A stretch of 57,021 nucleotides of DNA from Gemmatimonadota bacterium (GCA_031127075.1 JARIFA010000009.1:1-57021); one strand, 5' to 3'; shown: positions 8,371-17,621, numbered from the stretch's first letter. Notes: a model not told the origin generated them from the letters alone. Numbers and translations are program-made.

Positions 8371-9507
8371 ATGGCTGCCCTGCCGATCCCGATCGCGACC
8401 CCAGCGCCCCTCGTGTGGGTGCTCATCCCCACCGTCGCGACCGACGACCCGAACCTCGCCTGGTACAGCGACTACTCGCTCGCGCGCGAGGAGTACACGC
8501 GCGCGTTCGCGACGCTCGGGATGGCGTGGCGCTGGCAGCCGGTGACGATGGCCGACGTGGAGACGGTGATCGGCGGCCTCCGGCGCGCCTCGCGCGGCTA
8601 TGCGCCGATCGCGCTCAACCTCTGTGACGGCGATGAGATCAACGGCTCCCCGGGCCTCTCGGTGATCCGCGCGCTCCGAGCGCACGGGATCCCCTTCACC
8701 GGTGCGGATGAGACGTTCTACGACCTCACGACGTCGAAGATCGTGATGAAGCGACTCTTCGAGTCGGCGGGTGTCCCGACCGCGCCCTGGGCCATCGTCC
8801 AGCGCGACGGGCGCGGCACCGCCCGACTCTTCGACGAGATCTCGCGGACGCTCATTCTGAAGCCGGCCATCTCCGCCGGGAGCCTCGGCATCGGGATGAA
8901 GTCGGTGGTGCGCTCCCCGCAGGCGCTGCGCGCGCAGCTCAAGCGGTTGCACGACGGCTATCGCGGCTGGGCGCTCGCCGAGGGGGGCGCCTTCGTCGAG
9001 AAGTTCGTCATCGGGCCCGAGTACACGACCTTCATCGTCGGGAACGGCGCGGACCCGGCGGGCGCGCGGATCTATCCGCCGGTCGAGCGCCTCTTCAACG
9101 AGACGATCCCGGTGCGGGAGCGATTCTTGTCGTTCGACCGCCTCTGGGGGATCTACGAGGAGGAGCCCGAGATCGATGGCGGTGACGGCGAGCTCTGGCG
9201 CTACACGCCGGTGCGCCGGAAGGCGCTCGCGCGCGAGATCGAGGCGATCAGCTGGGCCGCGTACGCCGCCGTCGGTGGGCGCGGCTATGGGCGCGTCGAC
9301 CTGCGGCAGGACGCGCGCACGGGGAAGCTCTACGTCCTCGAAGTGAACTCGCAGTGCGGGCTCTCCGAGGACGAGGTGCAGACCTCGATCGGGGCGATCC
9401 TCCGGTTCGCGAAGATCCCCTTCGCGCGTGCAGTCGCCGCGATCCTCGCGCACGCCAACATCCCGGAGCGTCGTCGTGGTCGGCGCGTGACCCGCGCCGC
9501 CGGATGA
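8371..9507 (+). CDS. ATP-grasp ligase (D-Ala-D-Ala ligase-like), first of a tandem pair
   Basis: A 378-residue ATP-grasp protein. The N-terminal pre-ATP-grasp part has A-L-N-L-C-D-G-D-E-I and a G-I-P-F-T-G-A-D-E-T-F-Y motif, followed by K-I-V-M-K-R-L-F and L-I-L-K-P-A-I-S-A-G-S-L-G-I-G, the nucleotide-binding lysine and glycine loop. E-K-F-V-I-G-P-E-Y-T-T-F and the Mg-binding L-E-V-N-S-Q-C-G-L-S complete the core. It should join a carboxylate to an amine using ATP. The ATG at 8371 is preferred; a GTG at 8305 overlapping the preceding gene is possible but adds 22 residues that do not look like protein of this family. It overlaps the next gene by ATGA and the two are clearly related in sequence. 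Confidence 0.8.
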   Translation: MAALPIPIATPAPLVWVLIPTVATDDPNLAWYSDYSLAREEYTRAFATLGMAWRWQPVTMADVETVIGGLRRASRGYAPIALNLCDGDEINGSPGLSVIRALRAHGIPFTGADETFYDLTTSKIVMKRLFESAGVPTAPWAIVQRDGRGTARLFDEISRTLILKPAISAGSLGIGMKSVVRSPQALRAQLKRLHDGYRGWALAEGGAFVEKFVIGPEYTTFIVGNGADPAGARIYPPVERLFNETIPVRERFLSFDRLWGIYEEEPEIDGGDGELWRYTPVRRKALAREIEAISWAAYAAVGGRGYGRVDLRQDARTGKLYVLEVNSQCGLSEDEVQTSIGAILRFAKIPFARAVAAILAHANIPERRRGRRVTRAAG

Positions 9508-10967
9508 AGGTCTGCGTCCTCCAGCCCGACTACTCGGCCTCGGGCGTCGACTACCGGCACTACGACCCGCAGCGCGACCTCGCGCCGCTGCTCCCGGGCG
9601 CGACCGTGCACCACGAGGCGCTCAACAAGGTCAGCACGTATCGGCAGCTGAAGCGGCTCGCCGCGGAGGGGTTCGACATCTTCGTGAACCTCTGCGAGGG
9701 CTATCCCGAGTGGGACGTCCCCGGGATCGACGTCATCCAGTGTCTCGAGGCCCTCGACCTCCCATACACCGGCCCGACGCCGACGCTGTACGACGTCCCA
9801 AAGCCGATCATGAAGTACGTCGCCCACATCATGGGCGTCGCGACACCGGTGCACGCGTTGCTCGACGCGGCGCGTCTCCCGGCGGATGGGGCAGAGGCGC
9901 GCCGAGTCATCGGTGCGGCCGCGCAGCGGCTGCGATACCCCTGCTTCGTGAAGCCCGCCGGTGCCGGCGACAGCCTCGGCGTGGATGACCACGCCGTCGT
10001 CGCCGATCTTGATGCGCTCGTGACGCAGGTGCGGACGCTCGCCGACGAGTTCCCGGCGCTGCTGGTGGAGGAGTACATCGACGGGCGTGAGTTCACCGTG
10101 CTCGTCGTCGGGGAGGCGGAGCGGCCCGGCCGTGGCACGGCACTCGTGCCGGTGGAGTACACCTTCCCGCCGGGGTTCCGGTACAAGAGTTACGCGCTCA
10201 AGACGAGCGAACTGCATCCCGAGGCGAACCATCCCGTGCGCGACGAGGCGCTCGCGAGCCGGCTCCGACAGGCGGCGGAACGCGTCTTCGAGGGGTTCGC
10301 GGGGGTCGGCTACGCGCGGATGGACTTCCGGATGGATGCCGCCGGGACGATCCACTTCCTCGAGATGAACTTCACCTGCTCGGTCTTTTACGAGGGGGCG
10401 TATGGCGGCTCCGCCGATCATATCCTGCGCTTCGACCCGATGGGGCAGGCCGGGTTCCTCGATCGGATCATCGCGGAGGGGATCGCGCGGCATCGGCGCC
10501 GGGAGAAGGCGTACGCGCTCCGCGGGGACGCCATCGCCGGGTATGGGGTCGTCGCGACCAAGCGGCTGACGGCGGGCGAGCTGATCTGGGCTGGGGAGGG
10601 GCGCCCGCATCGGATCGTGACGCGCCGGCACGTGGAGCGACACTGGGATGCGACCGACCGCGAGCTCTTCCGGCATTACGCCGTCCCGCTGAGCGACGAG
10701 GTGTACGCCATCTGGGACGAAGATCCCCTCGCCTGGGCGCCGTGGAACCACAGCTGTGCGGCGAACACCGCCTTCCGTGGGCTCGACGTTGTCGCGATTC
10801 GCGACATCGCCGTCGGCGAGGAGCTCACCCTCGATTACGGGCAGCTCTTGGATGAGCGGAGCGCCGGCTTCGACTGCCGGTGCGGGGCGGCGGCGTGCCG
10901 CGGCCGGGTGGCGGGGCGGCCCGGGAATTCCGTAACGGCGCGGGAGCGGGCGGCGGCTGCGTCGTAG
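9504..10967 (+). CDS. ATP-grasp ligase fused to a SET-domain methyltransferase
   Basis: A 487-residue two-domain protein. Residues 1 to about 325 are an ATP-grasp ligase like its upstream neighbour (N-L-C-E-G-Y near 62, P-C-F-V-K-P-A-G-A-G-D-S-L-G near 146, E-M-N-F-T-C-S near 287). Residues about 338 to 466 are a SET domain: G-Y-G-V-V-A-T-K-R-L-T-A-G-E, then the cofactor-binding W-N-H-S-C-A-A-N (414-421), E-L-T-L-D-Y-G (440-446) with the catalytic Tyr, and a post-SET C-x-C-x4-C motif (Cys458, 460, 465). All key SET residues are present, so protein-lysine or small-molecule N-methylation with S-adenosylmethionine is expected. ATG at 9504 overlaps the previous stop (ATGA). The substrate is unknown; two ligases plus a methyltransferase suggest a modified peptide or amide product (inference). 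Confidence 0.85.
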   Translation: MKVCVLQPDYSASGVDYRHYDPQRDLAPLLPGATVHHEALNKVSTYRQLKRLAAEGFDIFVNLCEGYPEWDVPGIDVIQCLEALDLPYTGPTPTLYDVPKPIMKYVAHIMGVATPVHALLDAARLPADGAEARRVIGAAAQRLRYPCFVKPAGAGDSLGVDDHAVVADLDALVTQVRTLADEFPALLVEEYIDGREFTVLVVGEAERPGRGTALVPVEYTFPPGFRYKSYALKTSELHPEANHPVRDEALASRLRQAAERVFEGFAGVGYARMDFRMDAAGTIHFLEMNFTCSVFYEGAYGGSADHILRFDPMGQAGFLDRIIAEGIARHRRREKAYALRGDAIAGYGVVATKRLTAGELIWAGEGRPHRIVTRRHVERHWDATDRELFRHYAVPLSDEVYAIWDEDPLAWAPWNHSCAANTAFRGLDVVAIRDIAVGEELTLDYGQLLDERSAGFDCRCGAAACRGRVAGRPGNSVTARERAAAAS

Positions 10968-11089
10968 GTGACGCGGAACGGGTGTTGACCGGCCCGTTGC
11001 TTGACTCAGGGCCTAGGTCGGTGGCATCGTGAGGAACGTCAGCGCCCACCCTCGCGGCGCCTCCATCACCCCAGTAGGGATCGCAATCG

Positions 11090-11530
11090 ATGAATAACGC
11101 GCTCCGGCGGCTTCTCCTCCTCCTCGGCCTTGCTTTCCTCGCCGCTCCCTCCGCGGCGTCGGCGCAGAGCTACGCCAACACTGTGTGGGACCAGCTGAAG
11201 CGTGGCTACGATTCCAACCAGAGCCAGGGCTTCTCCTCGCGAAACTACATCATGGGGCGACTGAACGACGACGCCTCCGACACCTGGAGCTTCGCGCTCA
11301 CCGCCGGGATGACCTACAAGTTCTGGGGCGTCTGCGACGGTGACTGCAGCGACCTCGACATCGCCCTGCTCGACGAGAGCGGCACCGAGCTCGAGTCCGA
11401 CGTCCTCACCGATGACAACCCGATTGTCGAGTTCCGCCCGAAGAAGAGCGGGACCTACAAGGTGAAGGTCACGATGGCGGCGTGCAGCACGAACCCCTGC
11501 TTCTGGGGCTTCGCGATCTTCCAGAAGTAG
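11090..11530 (+). CDS. Secreted protein with a PPC-like beta-sandwich domain
   Basis: A 146-residue protein with a signal peptide (R-R, then LLLLLGLAFLAAPSAASA and a cleavage site before Q-S-Y). The mature part resembles the bacterial pre-peptidase C-terminal (PPC) domain: D-T-W-S-F-A-L-T-A-G-M-T-Y-K-F-W, D-L-D-I-A-L-L-D-E-S-G-T-E-L-E-S-D, and P-K-K-S-G-T-Y-K-V-K-V. Four Cys in the mature part (two in C-D-G-D-C, two in C-S-T-N-P-C) could form disulfides outside the cytoplasm. It stands alone: the 122-base gap before it contains TTGACC and TTGACT hexamers but no convincing -10 box, and two stem-loops follow its stop. A binding or surface role is likely; no enzyme motif is seen. Confidence 0.7.
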   Translation: MNNALRRLLLLLGLAFLAAPSAASAQSYANTVWDQLKRGYDSNQSQGFSSRNYIMGRLNDDASDTWSFALTAGMTYKFWGVCDGDCSDLDIALLDESGTELESDVLTDDNPIVEFRPKKSGTYKVKVTMAACSTNPCFWGFAIFQK

Positions 11531-11589
11531 TCGCGGTCACACCGCGACGGACGAGGGCCCGGCTCCCCATCGGGGAGCCGGGCCCTCGT
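11531..11589. terminator. Two successive stem-loops between convergent genes
   Basis: TCGCGGT-CAC-ACCGCGA (11531-11547) starts right after the stop codon. It is followed by an 18-bp perfect stem with a three-base loop (11551-11568 pairing with 11572-11589, core GGGCCCGGCTCCCC). There is no T-run. The strong stem would act on the secreted-protein transcript and could also stop the peptidase transcript coming from the other side. Confidence 0.75.
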
Positions 11590-11657
11590 CGCATCCGCTC
11601 CGGTCGCGTCGGGCGCCCGCCCGACGAAGCCGAGCCCGCGCCGCCGGTCGCGCCGAC

Positions 11658-14561
11658 CTACCGACCGGCGTCGAGGTCGTTCCAGTGGAGGATCGAGTTG
11701 AAGCCGAGGAAGAAGGTCCCGTGCGTCTGCCACCGCCAGAAGGGGCGGATCCCGAAGCTCACCACGTGGCCCTGGCCGAGGGGCGAGTCGATCACCTGCG
11801 CGCGGTTGGCGAGCGCCTGACCCCCGTCGAGCGATCCCGAGAGGAGCATCTCCGCGGGGTTCGCGGGGAAGCTCATCACCACGCGCGGCCGGCCCGGCAG
11901 CGCCCCCGCACTCGCCGCCCCGCCGATCGCGGGACCGCCGTTTCCGCCGGCCGTCCCACGTCCGCGGGCCGCCGTCGCGCCCGACATCGGCGTCGGCGTC
12001 GAATCGACCGCCGCCCAGTTCCATGCTGAGAGGGTCAGCGGCGTTGCCATCGGCGTCGTGTTCTGTCCGGCGCCCGCACCACCGCCGGCCCCGCCGCCAA
12101 CGCCACCCGCCCCCGCCACGCTGAGCACCGGCGCGGAGTTGAAGTAGACCGGCACCTGCGCGCCATAGCCGTAGGCGATCGGGCTCGTGCGGTCCGTCAC
12201 GATCCCGCGCATCACCGAGCCGCGCACGAAGAGATTCGCGGGCGTCTCGACGGTGATCCCGGTGAGGAGCTTGTACTCCGGGAAGATCGTCGCCGTCGCA
12301 CCCTCGACAATCAGCGTCCCCCCGGCCTCGACGAACTTCCGCAGCTCGAGAAGCCCCCCGTAGCCCATCCCGCCGCGGATGTCGTCTGACTGGTCGTTCG
12401 CGCCGAGGTTCGGCGTCTCTGGCGTGCGGCGATACGGGAGCGGGAGCGATCCCGTCATCGCGAGGCCGTTCACCTGCGCTTCCGCGGACCCGCCGACGTG
12501 GGGATAGATGATCACGTCGTAGCGCGCGCGGAGGTTCCCCTCACGGAGCTTCTGGTCGGCGAAGTAGGTGTAGGGCACGCCGTAGGTGTCGAGCGCGGCG
12601 CGCACCCACCCTTCGTCCTGCGTGCGCTGCCAGCTGTGCACATAGCCGATCCGCGGGAGGTCGAGGTCATGCGTCTTCACCGTCGGCGCCGCGGCGAGCG
12701 CCACGCCGGCGAGGCCGAGGTCGCGCAGCACCGGCCCGACGACCGCGGGGTTCGCGTTCGAGATGATGAAGCTTCCGGCGCGGAAGCGACGCCCGCCGGC
12801 CTCGAAGTCCGCCTCGGCGGCGGCCATCGGCACCTCCTTCAGGCGGAAGCGCATCGTCACGAGTGCGTTGTCCGCGGTGTGGTCGACGACGACGACCGGG
12901 CCGCTCCCCGTGATGCCGCCCGACGCGCGCGCCGGCGCGGTGAGGCGCGTCATCCGTTGTGTGAGGATCGAGGTGTCCGTCACCGCGTGCAACACGACGT
13001 TGCGCATCAGCGGGAAGGTCCAGCCGGTGTCGTCGTACGGCCGCGGGTTTGTGCTCGGGAAGTTCTGGGTGGCGAAGTACATCTCCGCGAGCGTGCGGTA
13101 CGGCTGGTCCGCCCGGATGACGAAGTCTCCCTTCTCCACCTTGAGACCGCCCGCCGTGAAGGGCGCATCGGCCACGTGGATCTCCAGCCCCTGGCGCTGC
13201 AGTTCGTTGATCGCGTCGACCGCATCGACGCGACGGCGCTGCCCCGCCGGCACCACCCAGCCGAAGGTCGGGCCCGTCCGCCCGCGCGCCACGGAGCGCT
13301 GCGCCTTCAGCCAGTAGTTCTCGAGATAGAGTTTCCGGTTTTTCGCGAAGTGATCGAGGGAGAAGAGGACCCCCGACTGCCCGATGTTCACCGAGTTGCG
13401 CGGTCCCCACTTGATCTCCGGGAGCGGCGGGTTCGGCCGGAACCACTCGCGGCTCGTCGTCCCCGGGCCCACGCGCAGCGACGGGTTGTTGTCCGGGCCG
13501 TAGCTCTGCACCTCGTAGAAGCGGCCGATCGCGTTGCGCGAGTGCGCGGCGAAGAAGAGGTAGTTCGGCACCCAGCCGTCGTAGAAGCCGTAGGTCCAGA
13601 CGCCCGGGACGCCACGCTTGGTCAGCTCCATCACGTCGGCCTGCGCCATCATCCACCACTCGTTCACCGTGATGGGATCGAGGCCCTCGTTGTACGGCCC
13701 CGTCCCCGTCGACGAGTAGAGGTACGAGACCGACTCGTGCAGGTCGTGCATCACCTGCGGCGTCCACTGCATGAAGGTGCGGTTCACGTGGCGCGTCAGC
13801 GCGAGGAACTGCCCCATCCCGTCGCGGTTGTTGTCGTGCGCGACGTACTTGCCCCAGTACATCAGCGGCAGCCGCGCCTCGCCCGCCGGGCGTGCCTTGT
13901 TGAAGTAATAGGTGTCCACCTGCCGCTCGCGCCCGTCCACCTCGAGCACCGGCGTGATGAAGGTGATGACGTTCGTCCGGATGTTCTCGTAGAACGGGGT
14001 CTCCGTCACCGCCATCCGGTACGCGAGCTCCATCAGCATCTCGGGCCCGCCCGTTTCGCCGGAGTGCAGCCCCGAGGTGATCCAGTAGATCGGCTTCGCG
14101 GTCTCGAGGAGCTGCTGCCCGCGGGCGACCGTCGTCCGGCGCGGGTCGGTCAGCTCGTTCAGGTAGCCGCGGTGCGCATCGAGGGTCGCGATGACCGCCG
14201 AGTCGGCGATTGCCACGACGATCATGTCGCGTCCCTCCTCGGTCTCACCGATCTTCCACGTCGTCACGCGCGGCGAGGCCGAGTCGAGCGCGAACATGTA
14301 CCGGTGGATGTCCCGCGCGTAGGTCAGCTCGCCCGGTGTCCCGACGATCCGCCCGAGAAATGTCAGCGGCGTGGGCACGCGGTCGGAGGCCGGCAGGTGA
14401 TCCACGAGCTCCGTGCTGATGCGCGCGTCCTGGAGGTGCTCGCGGATCTTGGCGGTGTACGCGCGGTCCACCGGCTGGCCCTGGGCCCGAGCGGTGCCGG
14501 GGAGCAGCAGCGAGGCGAGGAGCGCGGTCGTGGCGAGCCGCGGGCGGGTCAAGCGGGACAT
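11658..14561 (-). CDS. Secreted M14-family zinc carboxypeptidase
   Basis: A 967-residue exported protein. After the signal peptide (residues 1-26, ending A-R-A before Q-G-Q) comes an M14 metallocarboxypeptidase domain. The zinc motif is S-G-L-H-S-G-E-T-G-G (HxxE) with V-M-H-D-L-H-E-S nearby for the third ligand, and D-N-N-R-D-G-M in the position of the substrate-binding Asn-Arg. The remaining 600 residues include domains usually found in the large peptidase M14 proteins of Gemmatimonadota, with a Gly-rich linker late in the protein and a C-terminal part that ends S-F-G-I-R-P-F-W-R-W. Start chosen at ATG 14561, where the signal peptide begins and a GGAG is present. It probably removes C-terminal amino acids from external peptides for nutrition. 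Confidence 0.85.
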   Translation of the reverse strand: MSRLTRPRLATTALLASLLLPGTARAQGQPVDRAYTAKIREHLQDARISTELVDHLPASDRVPTPLTFLGRIVGTPGELTYARDIHRYMFALDSASPRVTTWKIGETEEGRDMIVVAIADSAVIATLDAHRGYLNELTDPRRTTVARGQQLLETAKPIYWITSGLHSGETGGPEMLMELAYRMAVTETPFYENIRTNVITFITPVLEVDGRERQVDTYYFNKARPAGEARLPLMYWGKYVAHDNNRDGMGQFLALTRHVNRTFMQWTPQVMHDLHESVSYLYSSTGTGPYNEGLDPITVNEWWMMAQADVMELTKRGVPGVWTYGFYDGWVPNYLFFAAHSRNAIGRFYEVQSYGPDNNPSLRVGPGTTSREWFRPNPPLPEIKWGPRNSVNIGQSGVLFSLDHFAKNRKLYLENYWLKAQRSVARGRTGPTFGWVVPAGQRRRVDAVDAINELQRQGLEIHVADAPFTAGGLKVEKGDFVIRADQPYRTLAEMYFATQNFPSTNPRPYDDTGWTFPLMRNVVLHAVTDTSILTQRMTRLTAPARASGGITGSGPVVVVDHTADNALVTMRFRLKEVPMAAAEADFEAGGRRFRAGSFIISNANPAVVGPVLRDLGLAGVALAAAPTVKTHDLDLPRIGYVHSWQRTQDEGWVRAALDTYGVPYTYFADQKLREGNLRARYDVIIYPHVGGSAEAQVNGLAMTGSLPLPYRRTPETPNLGANDQSDDIRGGMGYGGLLELRKFVEAGGTLIVEGATATIFPEYKLLTGITVETPANLFVRGSVMRGIVTDRTSPIAYGYGAQVPVYFNSAPVLSVAGAGGVGGGAGGGAGAGQNTTPMATPLTLSAWNWAAVDSTPTPMSGATAARGRGTAGGNGGPAIGGAASAGALPGRPRVVMSFPANPAEMLLSGSLDGGQALANRAQVIDSPLGQGHVVSFGIRPFWRWQTHGTFFLGFNSILHWNDLDAGR

Positions 14562-14672
14562 ACGGACTCCGAGGTGGGAGGAACGAGGGACGCCGGGAGG
14601 CCTACGCACGGGCGTCGCAGGATGCTGGATGCTCGAGGCTGAAAGCGATGGCGATGCGACTGCCGAAAGGCC

Positions 14673-17165
14673 TCAGCGCGGGGAGAGCCGTGTGCGCGAC
14701 GACGTCGCCGCGTCGATCTTCGGTCGCGTGTACAGCACAGGGAAGTACCGGTCCCGCGCCCACTCGGCGAAGAGGTCGCGATAGAACGGGCTCGCCGGGT
14801 CCCCCGACTGACCCGGCGTGTTCGTGCCAAGCGCGAGATCCCAGTCCGCGAGATCGATCGCGATCCGGAACGAGGCGCCGCTCGTCTGGTTGTCACCCGT
14901 GCCGTTCGCGTTGAGGGTGAGCCCGTAGCCGCCGCGCGGCGCCGGGCCCACGTCGAACCGCGACTGCAGCGAGTCCGTGACGAGTCCGCTGAGGACGTGC
15001 CGGATCATCACGTGCTTGTAGCCGGGCCGGCCGTACGCCCAGCCGGACACCGCCGCGCCGAACCGCTCCCGGAGCGACGCCTCGGCGTCCACCAGAGCGC
15101 GGACGAGCAGCGCGTCGCGCGCCGCCAACGGCGCCGCGCCCCACGCACCGTCGGGGACCGTCACCGCGCGGAGCACCACCGCGAAGGGGATCGTCGGCAT
15201 CGCGGCCCGCTCGGCCGGCGCCACCAGGTGCTCATAGGTCAGCCGCGCGAGCCGGCGCTCCCACGCCACGTAGATCCCCGCCTCCACGCTCTCCTTCGCG
15301 AGCACGTGGTCCCACGCGAGCAGGCGGGCGCGGAGCGAGTCCACGCGCGCGGTCGGCATCGGCAGGTCGCGCAGCAGTCGCGTGAGTTCCCGCGCGGGGA
15401 GCGAGAGCTCATCCGTCTGCAGGCGCGTCATATCGGCGAGCGAGAACCGCCGGCCGCTGCCGAGCACCTCCGTCGCACGCGCCCACCGGTGCGGACTCGC
15501 CCAGGTGAAGCCGATCGCATCCATCGCAGGGAAGTCGCGCGGCACATTGTCCTGGTTCGCCGTCGCGAAGAAGCCCTCGGCGGGGTCGACCACGTGCGGC
15601 TTCTGCAGGATGTCGAGGTAGCCGTTCCACTCGTAGCGCCCATCGCCCGGCACGGGCACGAGGCCGCTGAAGTTCGGGCGCCGCGGCGCGATCCCCACCG
15701 CCTGCCAGCCGATGCGCCCCGTGCGGTCCGCCCAGATCATGTTCTCGCCGGGGATGTGTCCGTAACGATTCGCCGCGCGGAATTCCTCCCACGTCGTCGC
15801 CTGGTCGATCCGCAGGCTCGAGAGGTAGGGCGCTCCGCCGGGCTCCAGCCACGCCGCCCGCACCGCGAAGGCGCGATGGCGTGCGGCATCCTGGTACACC
15901 ACCGGCCCGTGCCGTGTGTATCGGTGCCGCACGATCGCGGGACGTTGGCCCTTCACCGGGATCGTGTCGATGATGATGCGCATCGCCTCCCACTGCCCGC
16001 GGTAGCGATACCGGTCGGCGTTCGCGGGGTCGGTCTCGTAGACGAGGAGATCCTCCCCGTCGGTCGCGAAAATCGTGAGCCCCCACGCGCCGTGCTGGTT
16101 GTGGCCGATCGAGAGGCCCGGGAGCACCGGTTCGCCGCCGCCGATCACGTCCCACCCCGGTCCGACGAGGTGCGCGAAGTAGCGCAGCGAGGGGACGGAG
16201 ATCGCGCGGTGGGGGTCGTTCGCGAGGAGCGGGGCGCCGCTCTGGCTCAGCCGACCGCTCACGATCCAGTTGTTGCTCCCGCCGGCGAGGCGTTCACGGT
16301 ACCAGTCGATCGGGTCGGCGTCCTCCGCGGTCTCCGTGCTCGTGCGCGCCCCCGACCCATCGCGACGCACGTCGGCAGGCCCCGAGCCCCCATCGCGCCC
16401 ACCCGGCGCGTTCGCCGCGCGGTACGCGGGCGCGATGTCCTCGGCGTGGAAGCGGAGCGGCCCCCGGAACGCGTTGTAGAGCTTCAGGATGTCGGCGGCG
16501 AGGAGCGCCGAGTCGATTCCCGGGGCGAGTGTGAGGTCGGGATCCCCCGGTCGGAACCCCTGCAGCGCTTTCACGCGCGCCGGGCCGACCGCCGCGACCA
16601 TCCGCCCGTAGTCGAGCTCCTCGGTGATGTTCCCGAGCAGCCCCTGGTGCCGCGAAATCACGACCTCCGGGGTCCAGAGGCCGGGGAGCGAGTTGAGGAT
16701 CGTGAACTCGATCGGGAGGCGCGCGGGATCGCGCCGCGCCTCCGTGACATAGGCATTGATGCCGTCGACGAAGGCCGTGATGATCGCGCGGCCGCGCGGA
16801 TGGTAGTGCTGGAACTCCGCCGTGAGGTCCCCGCGAAACCGGAAGAGCCGGGCGCCGATGTCGCGGTCGAGCTCGCGCGGGCCGAGCCACTCGGCCACCG
16901 TCCCCGTCGCCTGCCGACGCCAGACCTCGAACTGGAAGAGCCGGTCCTTCGCGGCGGCCCACCCCTGCGCGAAGAAGAGGTCGTGCTCCGTCTTCGCGTA
17001 GATGTGGTTGATCCCCCAGCGGTCACGGATGATCTCGACCGGCTGTTCGAGCCCCGGGAGGCGGAGCGTGGTCTCATCCGGTGCGGTCGGCTGCGCGTCG
17101 ATGCGGGCAGCGGCCGCGCTCAACAGGCCGAGGAGGACGCGGCGGACGGCGACGAAGCGGTGCAT
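14673..17165 (-). CDS. Penicillin acylase-family Ntn hydrolase
   Basis: An 830-residue protein with an N-terminal signal (A-V-R-R-V-L-L-G-L-L-S-A-A-A-A). The alpha part has W-G-I-N-H-I-Y-A-K-T-E-H-D-L-F-F-A-Q-G. The self-cleavage site and nucleophile are in L-A-G-G-S-N-N-W-I-V-S-G, where Ser becomes the N-terminus of the beta chain, followed by L-L-A-N-D-P-H. Such enzymes are cut into two chains in the periplasm and hydrolyse amide bonds, for example of acyl-homoserine lactones or beta-lactam side chains; which one is not decidable here. Between the two conserved parts sits a low-complexity insert with Gly, Ala and Asp just before the cleavage site. It lies downstream of, and on the same strand as, tRNA-Cys, with a stem-loop between them. 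Confidence 0.85.
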   Translation of the reverse strand: MHRFVAVRRVLLGLLSAAAARIDAQPTAPDETTLRLPGLEQPVEIIRDRWGINHIYAKTEHDLFFAQGWAAAKDRLFQFEVWRRQATGTVAEWLGPRELDRDIGARLFRFRGDLTAEFQHYHPRGRAIITAFVDGINAYVTEARRDPARLPIEFTILNSLPGLWTPEVVISRHQGLLGNITEELDYGRMVAAVGPARVKALQGFRPGDPDLTLAPGIDSALLAADILKLYNAFRGPLRFHAEDIAPAYRAANAPGGRDGGSGPADVRRDGSGARTSTETAEDADPIDWYRERLAGGSNNWIVSGRLSQSGAPLLANDPHRAISVPSLRYFAHLVGPGWDVIGGGEPVLPGLSIGHNQHGAWGLTIFATDGEDLLVYETDPANADRYRYRGQWEAMRIIIDTIPVKGQRPAIVRHRYTRHGPVVYQDAARHRAFAVRAAWLEPGGAPYLSSLRIDQATTWEEFRAANRYGHIPGENMIWADRTGRIGWQAVGIAPRRPNFSGLVPVPGDGRYEWNGYLDILQKPHVVDPAEGFFATANQDNVPRDFPAMDAIGFTWASPHRWARATEVLGSGRRFSLADMTRLQTDELSLPARELTRLLRDLPMPTARVDSLRARLLAWDHVLAKESVEAGIYVAWERRLARLTYEHLVAPAERAAMPTIPFAVVLRAVTVPDGAWGAAPLAARDALLVRALVDAEASLRERFGAAVSGWAYGRPGYKHVMIRHVLSGLVTDSLQSRFDVGPAPRGGYGLTLNANGTGDNQTSGASFRIAIDLADWDLALGTNTPGQSGDPASPFYRDLFAEWARDRYFPVLYTRPKIDAATSSRTRLSPR

Positions 17166-17229
17166 GGGACCTCGCGGGCGAGGAGTCGGTGGGGCGGGGC
17201 GACGCGTGCGGACGATGCTACCGGAAACT

Positions 17230-17264
17230 ACGAACGGGCGGCCCGCGAGGGGCCGCCCGTTCGT
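17230..17264 (-). terminator. Stem-loop downstream of tRNA-Cys
   Basis: A perfect 15-bp stem (17230-17244 with 17250-17264) and a five-base loop GCGAG lie 40 bases beyond the 3' end of tRNA-Cys in its direction of transcription. The strand continues AGTTTCC, so the T-tract is weak. It separates the tRNA transcript from the penicillin acylase gene. Confidence 0.6.
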
Positions 17265-17303
17265 GTCGGATCTGGAACTGCGTCCCCGATGCGGGGGCGC
17301 GAG

Positions 17304-17375
17304 AGGCGCCGGTCGGAATCGAACCGACGAATAGCAGATTTGCAGTCTGCCGCCTTACCACTTGGCCACGGCGCC
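17304..17375 (-). tRNA. tRNA-Cys (anticodon GCA)
   Basis: Read on the minus strand the sequence folds into a full cloverleaf. The acceptor stem is GGCGCCG with CGGCGCC, the D-stem GCC/GGC around A-A-G-T-G-G-T-A-A, the anticodon stem GCAGA/TCTGC with loop CTGCAAA (anticodon GCA), and the T-arm has loop TTCGATT. The discriminator base is T and no CCA is encoded. Length is 72 bases. Confidence 0.95.
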
Positions 17376-17459
17376 GTCAGGGCAAAGGTAGCGGTACTGA
17401 CGGCCGAGGGAAACTACGGGTAGATGCGCGCCGAGTGTGCCTGTATGTCCTAAAAAAGG

Positions 17460-17539
17460 GTCACTTTCGGTGACTCGCAGCTTGTTTTGTGCAATTTCTG
17501 CAATTCTTCGCTTGTAGACGGCAAATGAAGAGATAAATT
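17460..17539 (+). promoter_or_regulatory. AT-rich leader with dyad and possible promoter upstream of glutamine synthetase
   Basis: The 317-base gap between tRNA-Cys and glutamine synthetase holds no gene. From about 17440 to 17630 it is far more AT-rich than its surroundings. It contains the dyad GTCAC-TTTCG-GTGAC (17460-17474), repeated TGCAATT words near 17490, and a possible promoter TTGTAG (17512-17517), 16 bases, TAAATT (17534-17539). No sigma-54 type GG/GC element was found. The promoter call is weak; the composition change is plain. Confidence 0.35.
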
Positions 17540-17621
17540 TTGCAGAATCCGCACAAAATCTTGATCACCAAGCATTTTCACCACGGTTTTCTGGAACAGA
17601 ACCACGAACGCTCAGCGTTTT

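Noticed and set aside
12498-14642. 714-codon plus-strand frame over the M14 peptidase gene
   Set aside because: Composition is His/Arg/Val-rich without any motif, and the opposite strand encodes a full carboxypeptidase with signal peptide.
14997-17423. 808-codon plus-strand frame over penicillin acylase and tRNA-Cys
   Set aside because: It crosses a tRNA gene and a terminator stem and has no recognisable domain; shadow frame.
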